Assembly (NCBI GenBank): GCA_022113835.1
Contig: JAILWY010000006.1
Span: 7,936,001-8,000,000, forward strand
Direction: 5' to 3'
DNA length: 64,000 bases
Origin: Atopsyche davidsoni
Taxonomy: Eukaryota > Arthropoda > Insecta > Trichoptera > Hydrobiosidae
Position numbers and translations under genes: made by a program. The notes beneath the pieces are model-generated. The model made no database searches. It was given only the letters and a program-made list of their open reading frames with translations, and was not told where the DNA came from. How positions within the stretch are numbered: position 1 is the stretch's first letter; the number at the start of each line of letters is the position of its first letter. Shown one piece after another: positions 1 to 10,240 of the stretch.

Positions 1-840
1 TGCGCATCAGGAATGACTCTCATGTAGCATCTGGTGAAAAACCAGGCTTGCTCTTCGGAGGCCCTGGCTATGCTGGCCTTTTGAGAGCAATCGTCAAAGA
101 CCTTTTGCATTCCGTAATTCATGGTCTTGTTGGTCGCTTTCTGGAATTTGGCCTTCACGAAGTGGCCCACGTTGGACATGATCCCCAGCTTCCTCATCAT
201 ACAGTAAACGAAGAACTTCTCTTCCTTTGCCGGGGTGAAGAAGTTTCCCGTCTGCAGCTTCTTGACATTGGGTAAGGGGATGTTGGTGTGTTCGATGCAT
301 TTTCGGAGGATTTCGCTGTGCACTTGATCGTTTTGACTTTTGACATGGCTATCAGTGAGCTAAACAACAGAAAATTTATTAAAGAATGGGATGAATGAAT
401 GCATTTAATTTTAGAATTTTTTTAGTAAAATAATTGTAATGTATTTATGAGTAAATTTCTGATGCAAACAATATATAGCATATTGTGACGTCAAGTCCTT
501 GTGGGAAATATTCCCATATGCCTTGTGTTATAGACAAGCAAGTATCGGCCTGGCTGATAGACCACACATATGACTAATACAGATTTACATAAATTAAAAT
601 AAATTTTAAATATATACTACAATAATTAATACCGAAATTCGGGGTGAACTTACATCATGCGTTTGATCAATGTCTGTGTACTTGTGGCTTGAAACTACGC
701 TGGAAATCACACCCTGTAAATATTTTATAATCATATAAAATAGCTACAATGTTGTATTTTTGTATAACAAAATGGTTTTAAAAATATTATTTATTTTATG
801 TAAATATTACCAAAACAAGAAGTTCAATCAATAAATTCAT
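1..840 (-). CDS. Minus-C odorant-binding protein, OBP gene 1 (3' end cut by window edge)
   Basis: Predicted secreted carrier of small hydrophobic ligands (PBP/GOBP family). Three coding exons on the minus strand: 811-840 (start codon 838-840), 654-713, and 359 down to the window edge. Borders are canonical (donor gtaagt below 654, acceptors ttacag and gtttag). The signal peptide, starting MNLLIELLVL, spans the first junction. Exon 2 is a 20-codon phase-0 linker. Exon 3 carries the OBP domain with four cysteines: C1 in RKCIEH, C3 in VYCMMRK, C4 in DDCSQK, C6 in TRCYMR. C2 and C5 are absent, the Minus-C pattern. The frame is still open at base 1 after VIPDA; paralogues stop within about five residues of this point, so very little is missing. 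First of ten head-to-tail OBP genes on this strand. Confidence 0.85.
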
Positions 841-911
841 TATTGTAGTAATTAAGATGATTTGTCAGGCTGTCTGCACCGTGACTACCGTGTAAATTAA
901 AAAACGTTGCT

Positions 912-920
912 TTATATATA
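912..920 (-). promoter_or_regulatory. TATA box of OBP gene 1
   Basis: TATATATAA-like element about 75 bases upstream of the start codon, at the same relative place as in the neighbouring OBP genes. Confidence 0.45.
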
Positions 921-1161
921 AATGTTCACTCATTGTTTAAGGAATTGAATTGCTTACAAAAACACCTCGAAAATGCTTTATTCATTTGGAACAATAATGT
1001 TGTGAGTAAAACATTATTTGTACCAATTCATACAATAAATTGAACAAAATATTTTCAATCCGATGCAATAAATTCAGTAGACCTTTATAAATATAACAAA
1101 ACTTATAATGATAAAAGTACCTTCGTATTTTGTCTTCATTATGAGTTTATTAAAACTATTT

Positions 1162-1205
1162 GCATTACTAGTTTCGACCAAATACACTGGGTCATCATCA
1201 GATGG
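1162..1205 (-). ncRNA. Hammerhead-ribozyme-like motif in a Penelope-type remnant (copy A)
   Basis: Read on the minus strand: CTGATGA, an extra T, a stem GACC...GGTC with a 10-base loop, GAAA, the palindrome CTAG, TA, then ATGC. This is the hammerhead core order, with a palindromic helix III that would favour dimers. Helix I has only three pairs (CCAT with ATGC). Copy B at 13,365-13,408 shares the flanks, so both belong to one dispersed repeat. Hammerheads are known from Penelope-like elements. The extra base before helix II makes activity uncertain. Confidence 0.5.
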
Positions 1206-1238
1206 TTAGCTAAAATGTTTAGTTAAGCATCGCAAAAT

Positions 1239-1284
1239 ATATCATCGTGATTTGTGTGGGATCCCACACAAATCACGATGATAT
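1239..1284. repeat. 46-bp perfect palindrome, no spacer
   Basis: Arms 1,239-1,261 and 1,262-1,284 are exact reverse complements, centred on GGGATCCC. The palindrome lies 34 bases from the Penelope-like remnant, so it may be a transposon end or a scar of rearrangement. Confidence 0.9.
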
Positions 1285-1936
1285 TTTTCTGAGAGTTTCT
1301 TTAAATCATCTTCTATGTGTGAACTAATGTGCCTAATCATATTAGTAATAATATAATAAACCCGTAATGGGTAATAAATACGCATCTGATTGACGTTAAT
1401 CAAAAAATAGACATATGTTACAGAGATGTCTTATTTTTTAACCACATTTAAATATCTCGTTGCATATTACTTATTAAAAAAAGGTTTATATACTTTAAGT
1501 TCAAAATCTGTGAAACTGTTCAATTTAGATACAGTTATTTGTTACTACCATAATGTATTAATAAGAGTGTCTCATGATATTGATAATATTTTTTATACTT
1601 TTGTATCTTATTTATATTGTATGGTTATGAGACATTTCACAAACAACCAAATGAAAGATCATATTTATTTTACCAAAATTTTATTGTTGCATATATATAT
1701 AATTTTAATAAGAACAGTCCTATAAAAATAAAAATAATTAATTACTAAATTAATAAACCATACAAACGATATTCATTATAGCACGTCCAAAGAAAAAGTC
1801 AGTTTTATTCTACGGATAGTATTTGTAAAATTTTCAGTATGCCAACTTGAGATTTATTACAAGCCAATATTAATGCATTATCCTAACCACTTGGCTGTTT
1901 ATATTTGTTGCCTTGGTTTATAAGAACGTAGAAAGC

Positions 1937-4900
1937 TTACAGGATCACCGCTTTCGGGATAGCCCGCATGTAGCACACGACGAAGTCCCATGCGGCAAGA
2001 TCGTCGATGTTGAAAGCGTCGAGGTTCTTCATGCAAACCCTGAAAGCGAAGTACTTGTCGGCGTTTAGGGGTGAGTTAGGGTTGTCTATGAGTCCACTTG
2101 AGATGAATTGGCCACCCGATAGAATCTTACTGATTTTCAGCATACAGAGGACGTAATTCCTCTTGACCGTGTCGGACACGGAGAAGTCTCTCTCTCGAAG
2201 CTTGTCGGCATCTTCTTCACTAATTCCAGTCTGGTCAATGCAATTTTTTACTCTGCTGCTGTGCATTGATTTAAAATTTTCATTAGAAGACGCGATCTGA
2301 ATATGAAATAACAAAAATGTTTTATTTGCATATTATTTTGAATAAATTATTGGCTCGCTAGCTCAGTGGTAATAACGCTAACTTTTTATAGAGTGCGTAA
2401 CCAGTTCTGACATGTGAATTCCAAACTGATTTAATCTAACTCACACCTTTTTCGGTTAAGTCAGAGAAGATTTGTATTTACGTTGCATATTTTTTATAAC
2501 ATTCAATAAATTAATGTATGTGGGTTAATAGTGTTCAAATCACTGAAAATTAATATGACGTCTTTTTGCAATAGCTTTATTCAATTTATGTTAAGAAAAA
2601 AATAATAATTCATCCCAAAAATATTTGCATTGAAATGGTAGTGTAGATAAACTCAGGTGAAGCTTTGAAGGTTAAAAATAACTCTATAGGTTTTGTCGTT
2701 TTTCTTATTCATTTAATATTGCTCTTGGAATTTTTGGAGTTGAATTTTTTTTATTATTTATCAAATTTTAACTTTTTTTTGCAGTGTATTTATAATAATA
2801 AAGAATAAATTACCGTTGGAAGCTTATCTGGTTCTTGCGGCTTTGTATAAGAAACATTGTTAGCAGGCATATCCTGGTAATTATATTTAAATTAACAAAA
2901 TTGAATTAGCATATATTTTCTATGAATAATTGGTATATACATGTATGTATACAATATGTTAATAATTTCCATTTAAAAAATATATACCTTTTGAGGTGTG
3001 TTTAAGTCTTGTGACTTTGTATCCGTTGCTTTCTGAGACGAAAAATCCTGTAAATTATATTTTTGTTAAAATATATTTTAAAAATAAATATTAAAGTGAA
3101 AAAAAATTACTTAATAGTTATTTACAAATGTACAAATGTACTTTTTTACCTTTGGTATAATATCTGCTCCTTGTGGCTTTGTATTCGAAACATTAGACGT
3201 GCCCTGTGAAAAATTCAACATTTTGTAGCAAATATTTTTCATCACCTATTAGTGATAATACAAACGTGATAAATGTTAAAAAAATTATTTTGAGATGATT
3301 TGATATTTATGGCTATATATTTGATGCACTGTGAATGAAATCATTCTGTTAATTTAATGTATTTGATCTTACAAGAGGCGTATCTGGTTTTTGTGATTCG
3401 GAATTTTTATTTTTCTGGGCAGACGTATCCTGTAAATTATATTTGATTATTAAAACATTTAATGAATATATCAGAAAACTATAAAAAATTATCGCTCTGA
3501 AGCTTTTTAAAATATATAATATATTCATAAATCTCCAATAAAAATGATCAAACTTTTTACCTTTGGAATCATATCTGATTCTTTTGGCTTTGTATTTGAA
3601 GACTTGTTACTGGACAAATCCTGTAATTTACATTAAAGTTCATTAATCATGAGTATTTATTGCTTGGAGCGTACTTTTTATTTTGAAAAACTGTAAAACT
3701 CTTATTTGTAAAAATACATTACAAAAAACTTAAGCTGATGGTGAAAAAATTGTGAAAAATTATATTTTTAGAAATAAATCATATTTAATGATTTATATTG
3801 CTTAGAGGTGGTTTATAATTGTAGAAACTGGTAATTGTGCCTACCTTTGGAGATGTATCGACCTTTTGTAGCTATGTATTTGTAGCAGTAGGAGCGGACG
3901 TATCATGAATATTGTATTCAATTCGTCAAAAAATACTTTTTAATAAATAATCTTGCATATTTTTACAGAGGTTTAAAAATAATTGGTGATTTAAGAAGTT
4001 GTTTATTATCCTTACCTTTCTAGACAGATCTGCTTCTTGTTGCTTTGTATTTGTAGCATTATGTGTGGACGTAACCTATATGATAATAAATTTGTTAAAA
4101 ATTAGTACTTTTTTTGTAAATATTCTTACAAATGTTCACTAATGCGTAAAAGTAATTCGTAATTGTAAAATCTTTCAAATGTGCCTACCTTTGGAGACGG
4201 ATCTGCTTCTTGTGGATTTGTATTTGTAGCAGTGTGAGCGGACGATTCCTGTTCATTATATTTAACCATTTTTTATTAAAAAATAAATTATAAAAATATA
4301 TTTTTCAATTGTTAACGCATATACATTTTTTTAAATATTTTTTAAATTATTGTAGCTTTGTATTTGGAGCTTTATGAGAGAATGTTTCTTGTAAATGATA
4401 TTAAGGTTAAAATAAAACTTAAGATAGTTAATGATTTAGTGGATGCTGTTAATAATTGTTTAAGTTTAAAAAAAATCCATAATATTACCTTTGGAACCAT
4501 ATCTGTTCCTTGTGGATCCGTATTATTATTAGCGAACGTTTTCTGTAAATTTTATAAAAAATTAAGCAATATGTTAATTTCCTTGAGATTTTATATAATT
4601 AGATATTGCCATAGAAGGCAAGCTACACTTCATTACAAGTAAAAATAATAATAATATATATTCTAACAATAACTTACCCCTGGTTTGGACTCTGATTCTT
4701 TTGGCATCATATGCGTTGATTTTTTTATAAGGGTAACCTGTTAATATTGTTATTATTAAAGTTTACGCATGCTACATAAAAGTATTTAAAAACTATCAAA
4801 TTAGGGAAAGCCAATCTTTTTATTTACTAAAAATATTTTTTAAAACTACAATTATTTTTTATCATTCATCTATCTAAATTTGCCATAATTACCGAGACTT

Positions 4901-5705
4901 AAACGTCTCTACTTACTAAAATTATAAGAACTTTATTAAGATTTTCTGTTAAATTATTTATAGCCCATCTTACGCCGTTACAAATAAATAATAATGGGAT
5001 TTGTGCCGTAAAAATTAGGTTTTAAATTGTCAATGTCAGCAAAAAATATTAGGGGGCATGAGACACAAATGAAAATCTACTCTTACGAGACCTATTTTGC
5101 CAGGTCATCATCAAAATTCAGGAGTTCGAAAATATATCATATTATACCATAAATTAATTTTAAAAAGTTGGTCGTAAGTACAGTTGGTTTTTTTTTAATC
5201 AATTTGATTAATGCAACAAATCAGGGATTACCTCTGGAGATGGAAGTGGTTTTATGCCCAATGAAATACTTGATGATACACTCTGCAAAAAACGTTTAAA
5301 TTATTTGTAGGTAATTACCTAAATCAATCAATCAATCAATTGTTTCATAATTATGAAACAATTGATTTGATAATCTTTTATAAAAACCTGACATATTTTA
5401 TGATTAAATTTATTTGTTTCGCTGTAGATGTTGTATTAAATACATCACGTTTAAACATAAGATATTTATTCACTTACTGCTGTTTCCTTGTTGCAGTAAA
5501 ATATATATTTAATCTATAATAAAAGTTAAATAAATATTTTAAACCACTGGGCAAGATTTAAAGCTGTTTACAGAAGAAACATATACGACGCTCTTGAATT
5601 ATATCTAACCAATAACTAGTTATTATATAAAAAGGTAGCATGTAACTTTATTCTGACAAGGTATTTTTGTTTTAAGCATTAGGAATAAAAAAACCTTGAA
5701 AAGTA

Positions 5706-5779
<74 letters not shown>

Positions 5780-6444
5780 CATGCTATAGGTAACTATAAC
5801 ATACCCTTGGTTTCTTGTTTGATTCTTGGGGCTTCTTATCCAAAGGATTTGTTGTAGAAATTCCCTGCAATTTTCGTTAATACTTATAAAAAATAAAATA
5901 GAAATAATTTATTATGACGACAAGAATATTTTTTAAAAAAAATTTGATAAACATTTTTATGAATAAAATTTCAATTAATTTTATTAATAAAAATAACTTC
6001 TGAAAATCGATGAAATTCTAATATTTTATAGTTTATTACAAAAATAATTGACATGGAGCTATTTTTCTCTTGATTAAATAACAGCAGTCAACGAACAAAT
6101 AATATGTACTTATAAGTCATAATTTTTTTTTTAATTCAAACACTTTGAATAATATTTGTTGTATACAAAGGACCAAAAATGTCAATAAACTGTTATAAGA
6201 TATTATATGATTTCATATTTAATTATTAAATAATTGAGTATTCTGGCTGACAACTTACCACAGAAGATGTATCATTTTCTTTTGGTTTGGTATTTAACAT
6301 AATGTTTACTGCCATTCCCTGCAAAATCATAGAAAAATATAAAATACTTTTTTTTTATTTACATCGATTGCGTTGTCAATCAAATCAATTATTGTATACC
6401 TGAATGATAAAAACTGAAACAAAAACTACAATAAAAAACTTCAT
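1937..6444 (-). CDS. Minus-C OBP with amplified linker micro-exons, OBP gene 2
   Basis: Predicted secreted protein of 366 residues. The signal exon is 6400-6444 (MKFFIVVFVSVFIIQ). Twelve linker exons follow: 6259-6318, 5805-5864, 5232-5282, 4678-4737, 4489-4542, 4189-4248, 4016-4075, 3561-3620, 3373-3429, 3150-3203, 2988-3047, 2814-2873. Each has 17-20 codons, is phase 0 at both ends, and has AG acceptors and mostly gtaa/gtat donors. Many share the pattern S-x(4)-NTKPQE-x-D-x(2)-PK. The last exon, 1937-2296, holds the OBP domain with C1 (NCIDQ), C3 (VLCMLK), C4 (RVCMKN) and C6 (VVCYMR). Paralogues have one linker, so this ~230-residue Ser/Thr/Asn/Lys-rich stalk is unusual. Because every linker exon is symmetric, skipping any of them would keep the frame. 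Exon calls come from splice signals and mutual similarity; transcripts are needed to confirm which are used. Confidence 0.75.
2352..2425 (+). repeat. tRNA-like A-box sequence, possible SINE head or tRNA relic
   Basis: Contains TAGCTCAGTGGT, a good tRNA box A, and about 50 bases later a weak box B resemblance (GTGAATTCC). The arms do not fold into a convincing cloverleaf. It lies inside the last intron of OBP gene 2. Confidence 0.3.
3845..3904 (-). pseudogene. Decayed linker exon of OBP gene 2
   Basis: Aligns with the neighbouring linker exons over 60 bases but has an in-frame TAG in place of the lysine codon of the NTKP motif. Its acceptor reads TG where siblings have AG. The donor is intact. 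Skipping it would not disturb the frame. Confidence 0.65.
4346..4393 (-). pseudogene. Second decayed linker exon of OBP gene 2
   Basis: Retains the NTKxQ portion of the linker motif, followed at once by TAA. No donor is present and the 3' third is gone. Confidence 0.5.
5334..5367. repeat. 34-bp perfect palindrome
   Basis: Arms 5,334-5,350 and 5,351-5,367 are exact reverse complements centred on CATAATTATG, next to a short (ATCA)n run. It lies in an intron of OBP gene 2. Confidence 0.85.
5710..5776. repeat. (TA)n microsatellite
   Basis: Uninterrupted TA dinucleotide run of about 65 bases inside an intron of OBP gene 2. Confidence 0.95.
6001..6135 (+). mobile_element. Fragment of the MITE-like element at 6,867-7,403
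   Basis: About 130 bases match the interior of the nearby element (7,105-7,235) at high identity, including TATAGTTTATTA and CAACGAACAAATAATATG. Neither terminal inverted repeat is present. It sits in intron DNA of OBP gene 2. Confidence 0.6.
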
Positions 6445-6528
6445 CGTATTGAGGGTGTATTATTTAACACACGTCTTTAACTGATTTACTTACAAAAGTG
6501 AACTACCTTAATTCAATAGAAGATTGGC

Positions 6529-6537
6529 TTTTATATA
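6529..6537 (-). promoter_or_regulatory. TATA box of OBP gene 2
   Basis: TATATAAAA on the minus strand, about 85 bases upstream of the start codon. Confidence 0.65.
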
Positions 6538-6866
6538 TTTTTCCGCTTGTTGCTTGGTTGTGGTCATCTAAAAATATTATGTAAAACACACGTTGTTTAA
6601 AAAACATTGTTAGGATGTTTAGTATGTCAAAACAAGTACTTCGCTGAATTCGTCACTGATTTGTTTTACCACTATTACACTTCCATATAATAACAAAATA
6701 ATATTATAATTAGTTCTCTGATCCAATGAACACAAAAGACTCATTGGAATTTGTTATTTTTATAGCTGTCGTGTTTTGATCCATCGCACCCTACACGATC
6801 ACCAAAAAATAAAATAAAATTTACTAAATATATATATATATATATATATATTATTATATATATATA

Positions 6867-7403
6867 CAGGCTGTCCAAACAGGGCATCGGGTATTTGTTA
6901 GTTCAGTAAAACAAAAACTACTAGTAATCAAGTTTTTTTTTATTGTTGATTATAAGAATACAAAATGGAAAATTATTTTAAAAAGATGATTTTATTCAAA
7001 TAGTGACTTATTCAAATAGTAATTTCAAAATTCAAGCGATTTGCGTAGTCCGTATCCATAAATTCTTGCATTCATTGAATTGTATACGCTTTAAATGCAA
7101 ATCTTTCTTTAAAATCGTTGAATTTCTGATACTTTATAGTTTATTATAAAAATTATTGACACGGGGTTATTTTTCTCTTGATTATATAACAGCAATCAAC
7201 GAACAAATAATATGTACTTATAAGTCGTCAATTTTTTTTTTTGAAGAGTGCCAGCAGAGTAATGGTCATTATTTGGATATCATCTTTACAAAATAATTTT
7301 ACATTTTTTATTCTTATAATCAACAATTAAAAAAAATAAAATTATTATTAGTAGTTTTTGTTTTACTGAACTAACAAATACCTGATACTCTGTTTGGACA
7401 CAC
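6867..7403. mobile_element. MITE-like element with ~110-bp terminal inverted repeats
   Basis: The left end begins CAGGCTGTCCAAACAG and the right end, read in reverse, begins GTGTGTCCAAACAG. Homology continues through TATTTGTTAGTTCAGTAAAA and beyond for about 110 bases on each side. There is no coding capacity. A TA-rich flank and the CAGGCTGTCC start fit Tc1/mariner-type MITEs, but the family call is an inference. Most of the gap between OBP genes 2 and 3 is this element. Confidence 0.65.
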
Positions 7404-7927
7404 AATCAAGTTTGTTTTCTTGGCATACCTATGTAATATATACCTATAAATTTGCTTGAGCTATAAAATACCAGCTACAATGCATCGCGTATTGTTTAAA
7501 GCACTAAATAAATTAGTTTTTTTTAAATAATAATAATAATGTCGTTAAGAAATAAGCTTAGTTTCGCGTTTCCGTTTATATGTTTTTAAAAAAAGTTAAT
7601 TGTTAAAATCTTATCTGTATTTTATTGTTATTATTTACTTTACTTTAAATTTTAATCTTCAAACCAATATCATGATTATCAATATTTAATACATATTTTT
7701 AAAAAAAGGTGGCTGTTAATAACTAAAATACCATTATTTTGATACAATGTATAAAAATGTTATGTTTATAATTGTACATAAAAAAACATTGCTTTGTATA
7801 ACTAAATCATGTTTTTATTTCATCTAAACAATCTTATTTGAACTTAAAAATAATAAGAGTATTTAAAAAAGGGCAGTTTAGTTTAAATACAAATTTTAAT
7901 GATTTTATAAAAAGGCATTTTCAAAAT

Positions 7928-8762
7928 TTATATAATCCTTGTTTCAGGAATGGCCTTCATATAGCGCGTTACGAAATTCCACCCTTTGTAGTATAGATTG
8001 TTGGTCATGTTTGCAAATTTCGTGCATTCGTCGAAGGCCTTGTCCTCCCGCAGGCTCGAGGCTTCATAGAAAGTCGAAATCCCTGCCTTGTAGAAGCCTC
8101 CCTCGTCCGACAGGATGTCTCCCCTTTTCAGCATGCATCTCACAGAATCCTTCTTGAACTGGTTCGGCTCGGAATAGTCTCCTTTCCGCAACCTCTTGAG
8201 GGTGTTCAGAGGAATCCCGCTAAGGCTTCTGCAACTACCGACGTTATTTTCATACTTTATCATGTAATTAATTTTCGTAGAATTATCCTGAAATAATAAA
8301 AATAAAATACAAAAGCGTGTTTTACAATTATATAGTTTTTATGTAAATTAAATCCTCTTTATAAATTTGATATTAGTAGAGTGTATCGAAAAAAAATTGA
8401 GATATTCACTTACCACTGTTTTTCGTAGTTTTTTCTTCGTGGTCTTAACGGAATTAATCTGAAAATATATTAAATTTAATGAAATATGCAAGCGTATAAA
8501 AGATTAATAATCGCTTGTGTAGATTTTTTATCCGTCAACTTTATAAAATTAATAAATTAAATAAGATTCTAATATAATACTGTACATTATGAAACAACGT
8601 TTTTTAAACAGCCTATAAATACAATATATTAAAACCTAGTTCATGCCGATTTAGCTTATTTTTAATACAGTGATGAAATATATATATTAATTTAAGCATA
8701 AACAAAATAGTTACCTGATTGAGCAAACATACAGTAAAAAGTATGAAAACAAAGATCTTCAT
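7928..8762 (-). CDS. Minus-C OBP lacking the sixth cysteine, OBP gene 3
   Basis: Three exons: 8715-8762 (signal peptide MKIFVFILFTVCLLNQ), 8414-8458 (15-codon linker rich in Lys) and 7928-8287 (OBP domain). All junctions are phase 0 with canonical borders. The domain has C1 (GSCRS), C3 (VRCMLK) and C4 (DECTKF). At the C6 place, FVTRYMKA replaces the family pattern FxxCYMKA: the codon is CGC where paralogues have TGC. C4 would then lack its usual C6 partner. The reading frame and splice sites are otherwise intact, so this is a derived gene or an early pseudogene. Confidence 0.82.
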
Positions 8763-8833
8763 TATTGTAGTATTATACTATTTATTGGTTCTTTCTGAAT
8801 CGAAATACCGCATTTACGGAATTAATTCTTGTC

Positions 8834-8841
8834 TTTTATAT
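8834..8841 (-). promoter_or_regulatory. TATA box of OBP gene 3
   Basis: ATATAAAA on the minus strand, about 72 bases upstream of the start codon. Confidence 0.65.
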
Positions 8842-8991
8842 GCATGTCCCCTCTTCGTTTTGGAGTATTTGATTTATTGAATTTTTGGAACAATTGTTGT
8901 TATTAAAACATCGTAAAATTAAAAAAAAAAATTACAAACAATAAATCGTTTAATTATAAAAAAAACCAATCGATATAATTACATATAATCA

Positions 8992-9095
8992 CCTTCTTCA
9001 GGTGCTCCTATTTTCAGAGGTGGTTGGTGATCATTTCACTGAACATCTGTTCATAGTTTTCTTAGAGAAAATGGTGTAGTGGGTCTTTACATTTA
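8992..9095 (-). repeat. Dispersed repeat family, copy 1
   Basis: In reverse it contains GACCCACTACAC, CTAAGAAAACTATGAACAG and TTCAGTGAAATGATCACC, shared with copies near 36,765, 49,600 and 60,815. A short non-coding transposon or SINE family is likely. Confidence 0.6.
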
Positions 9096-9206
9096 AAAAA
9101 TACTTGCACATATTTCAAATACTCTGTACAATAACTATAATCATATTAAAATGGTTATATCTTAAAATATTAATTTTTATAAGTAATATTGAAGGATTTA
9201 TTGTGT

Positions 9207-10240
9207 TTAGAAAATTTTTGCGCCAGGGAAATTCTTACAAAAGCATCTGGCAAAAATCACAGCTGCAGCTAGAACAGTTTCAAGTTTGCTGGCATTCCTT
9301 GCACATTTCTCAAAGACGCTTTCCGACTTGCTCCCCATGGCTGCTAAAATGGAATTCTTCATTCCATTTGTGAAGAACACAGCGTTGTCCGACATGATGC
9401 CCAGTTTTTGCAGCATACAGGAAATATACGTCATGTCTTCGCGTTTGATGTTGGTCAATTCGCCTCTCTGAATCATTTCAATATTTGCCAGCGAAATTTT
9501 GCTCTGTTTGCTACAAATAACCACAGCCATGTTATATTCCAAGCTGCTGTCATTTCTTGTTAGATCGTACTGTTAAAATAAAAATATGTCATTTTTCCCT
9601 ATCGATAGACTCAGAAGCGATTACCATCACACATCCATATGACCAAAAACTTGCAAGGGATAAGACATATTATATAAGCAAGCAATAAGTAATATTTAAA
9701 ATTTATTTATATATCACCAGTTACACTGCCTTGTTGTATACAGAGTGACTGGAAAAGAGTTTTTCTTGGCAGAATTGATAAAACTTTTAAAATTGTTACT
9801 CCATCAAAGTTCGAGGAAAAACCACAAATAGACACTGTACAAATAGAAAACGTTATTGCACTAGATATTTGATGCTAATATAAGCAGCTAGAAAATAACT
9901 AGCCAAACCATTGTTTTCCTGGTTAACAGAAAACACCGTATGGGTATCATCATGGCTCTTTCTAGTATTCCAGGGTTAATAGTTCACAGGTTGTAATTAT
10001 TATTATAGCGACTCCTTCTGAAAAGGTTAGGTTCAATCCAAGGCAAATCACTTACCGGTGAAATAAATTTATTTTTCGCTTTGGCATCAGAAGAAGTGGC
10101 GTATACAGACAAATCCTATAAAAATAACATTTAACTCAATATGCATAAAAATATGGAGTCTTTCTTCTTAAATAACAAAAATATATTTACGCCAAATTAT
10201 TTACCGCAGCCACAAAAAAGAGAATATACAAGATTTTCAT
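9207..10240 (-). CDS. Minus-C OBP, OBP gene 4
   Basis: Three exons: 10205-10240 (MKILYILFFVAA), 10056-10115 (20-codon linker) and 9207-9569 (OBP domain). Phase is 0 throughout, with donors gtaaat and gtaagt. The signal peptide runs into the linker exon (VYA-type cleavage site a few residues in). Cysteines are C1 (ICSKQ), C3 (ISCMLQ), C4 (EKCARN) and C6 (ARCFCK). One extra Cys lies two residues after C6, which could give a free thiol. C2 and C5 are missing as in the whole array. Stop TAA. Confidence 0.85.

Larger units (their letters stand above)
2814..6318 (-). repeat. Tandem array of duplicated linker exons and their flanks
   Basis: Fourteen related units (twelve intact, two decayed) spaced roughly 170-570 bases apart. 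Several units share not only the exon but also the adjacent intron start (plus-strand cctgtaaattatat), so exon and flank were copied together. The single linker exon of OBP gene 7 (16,870-16,932) has the same flank, pointing to a common source. Confidence 0.75.
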
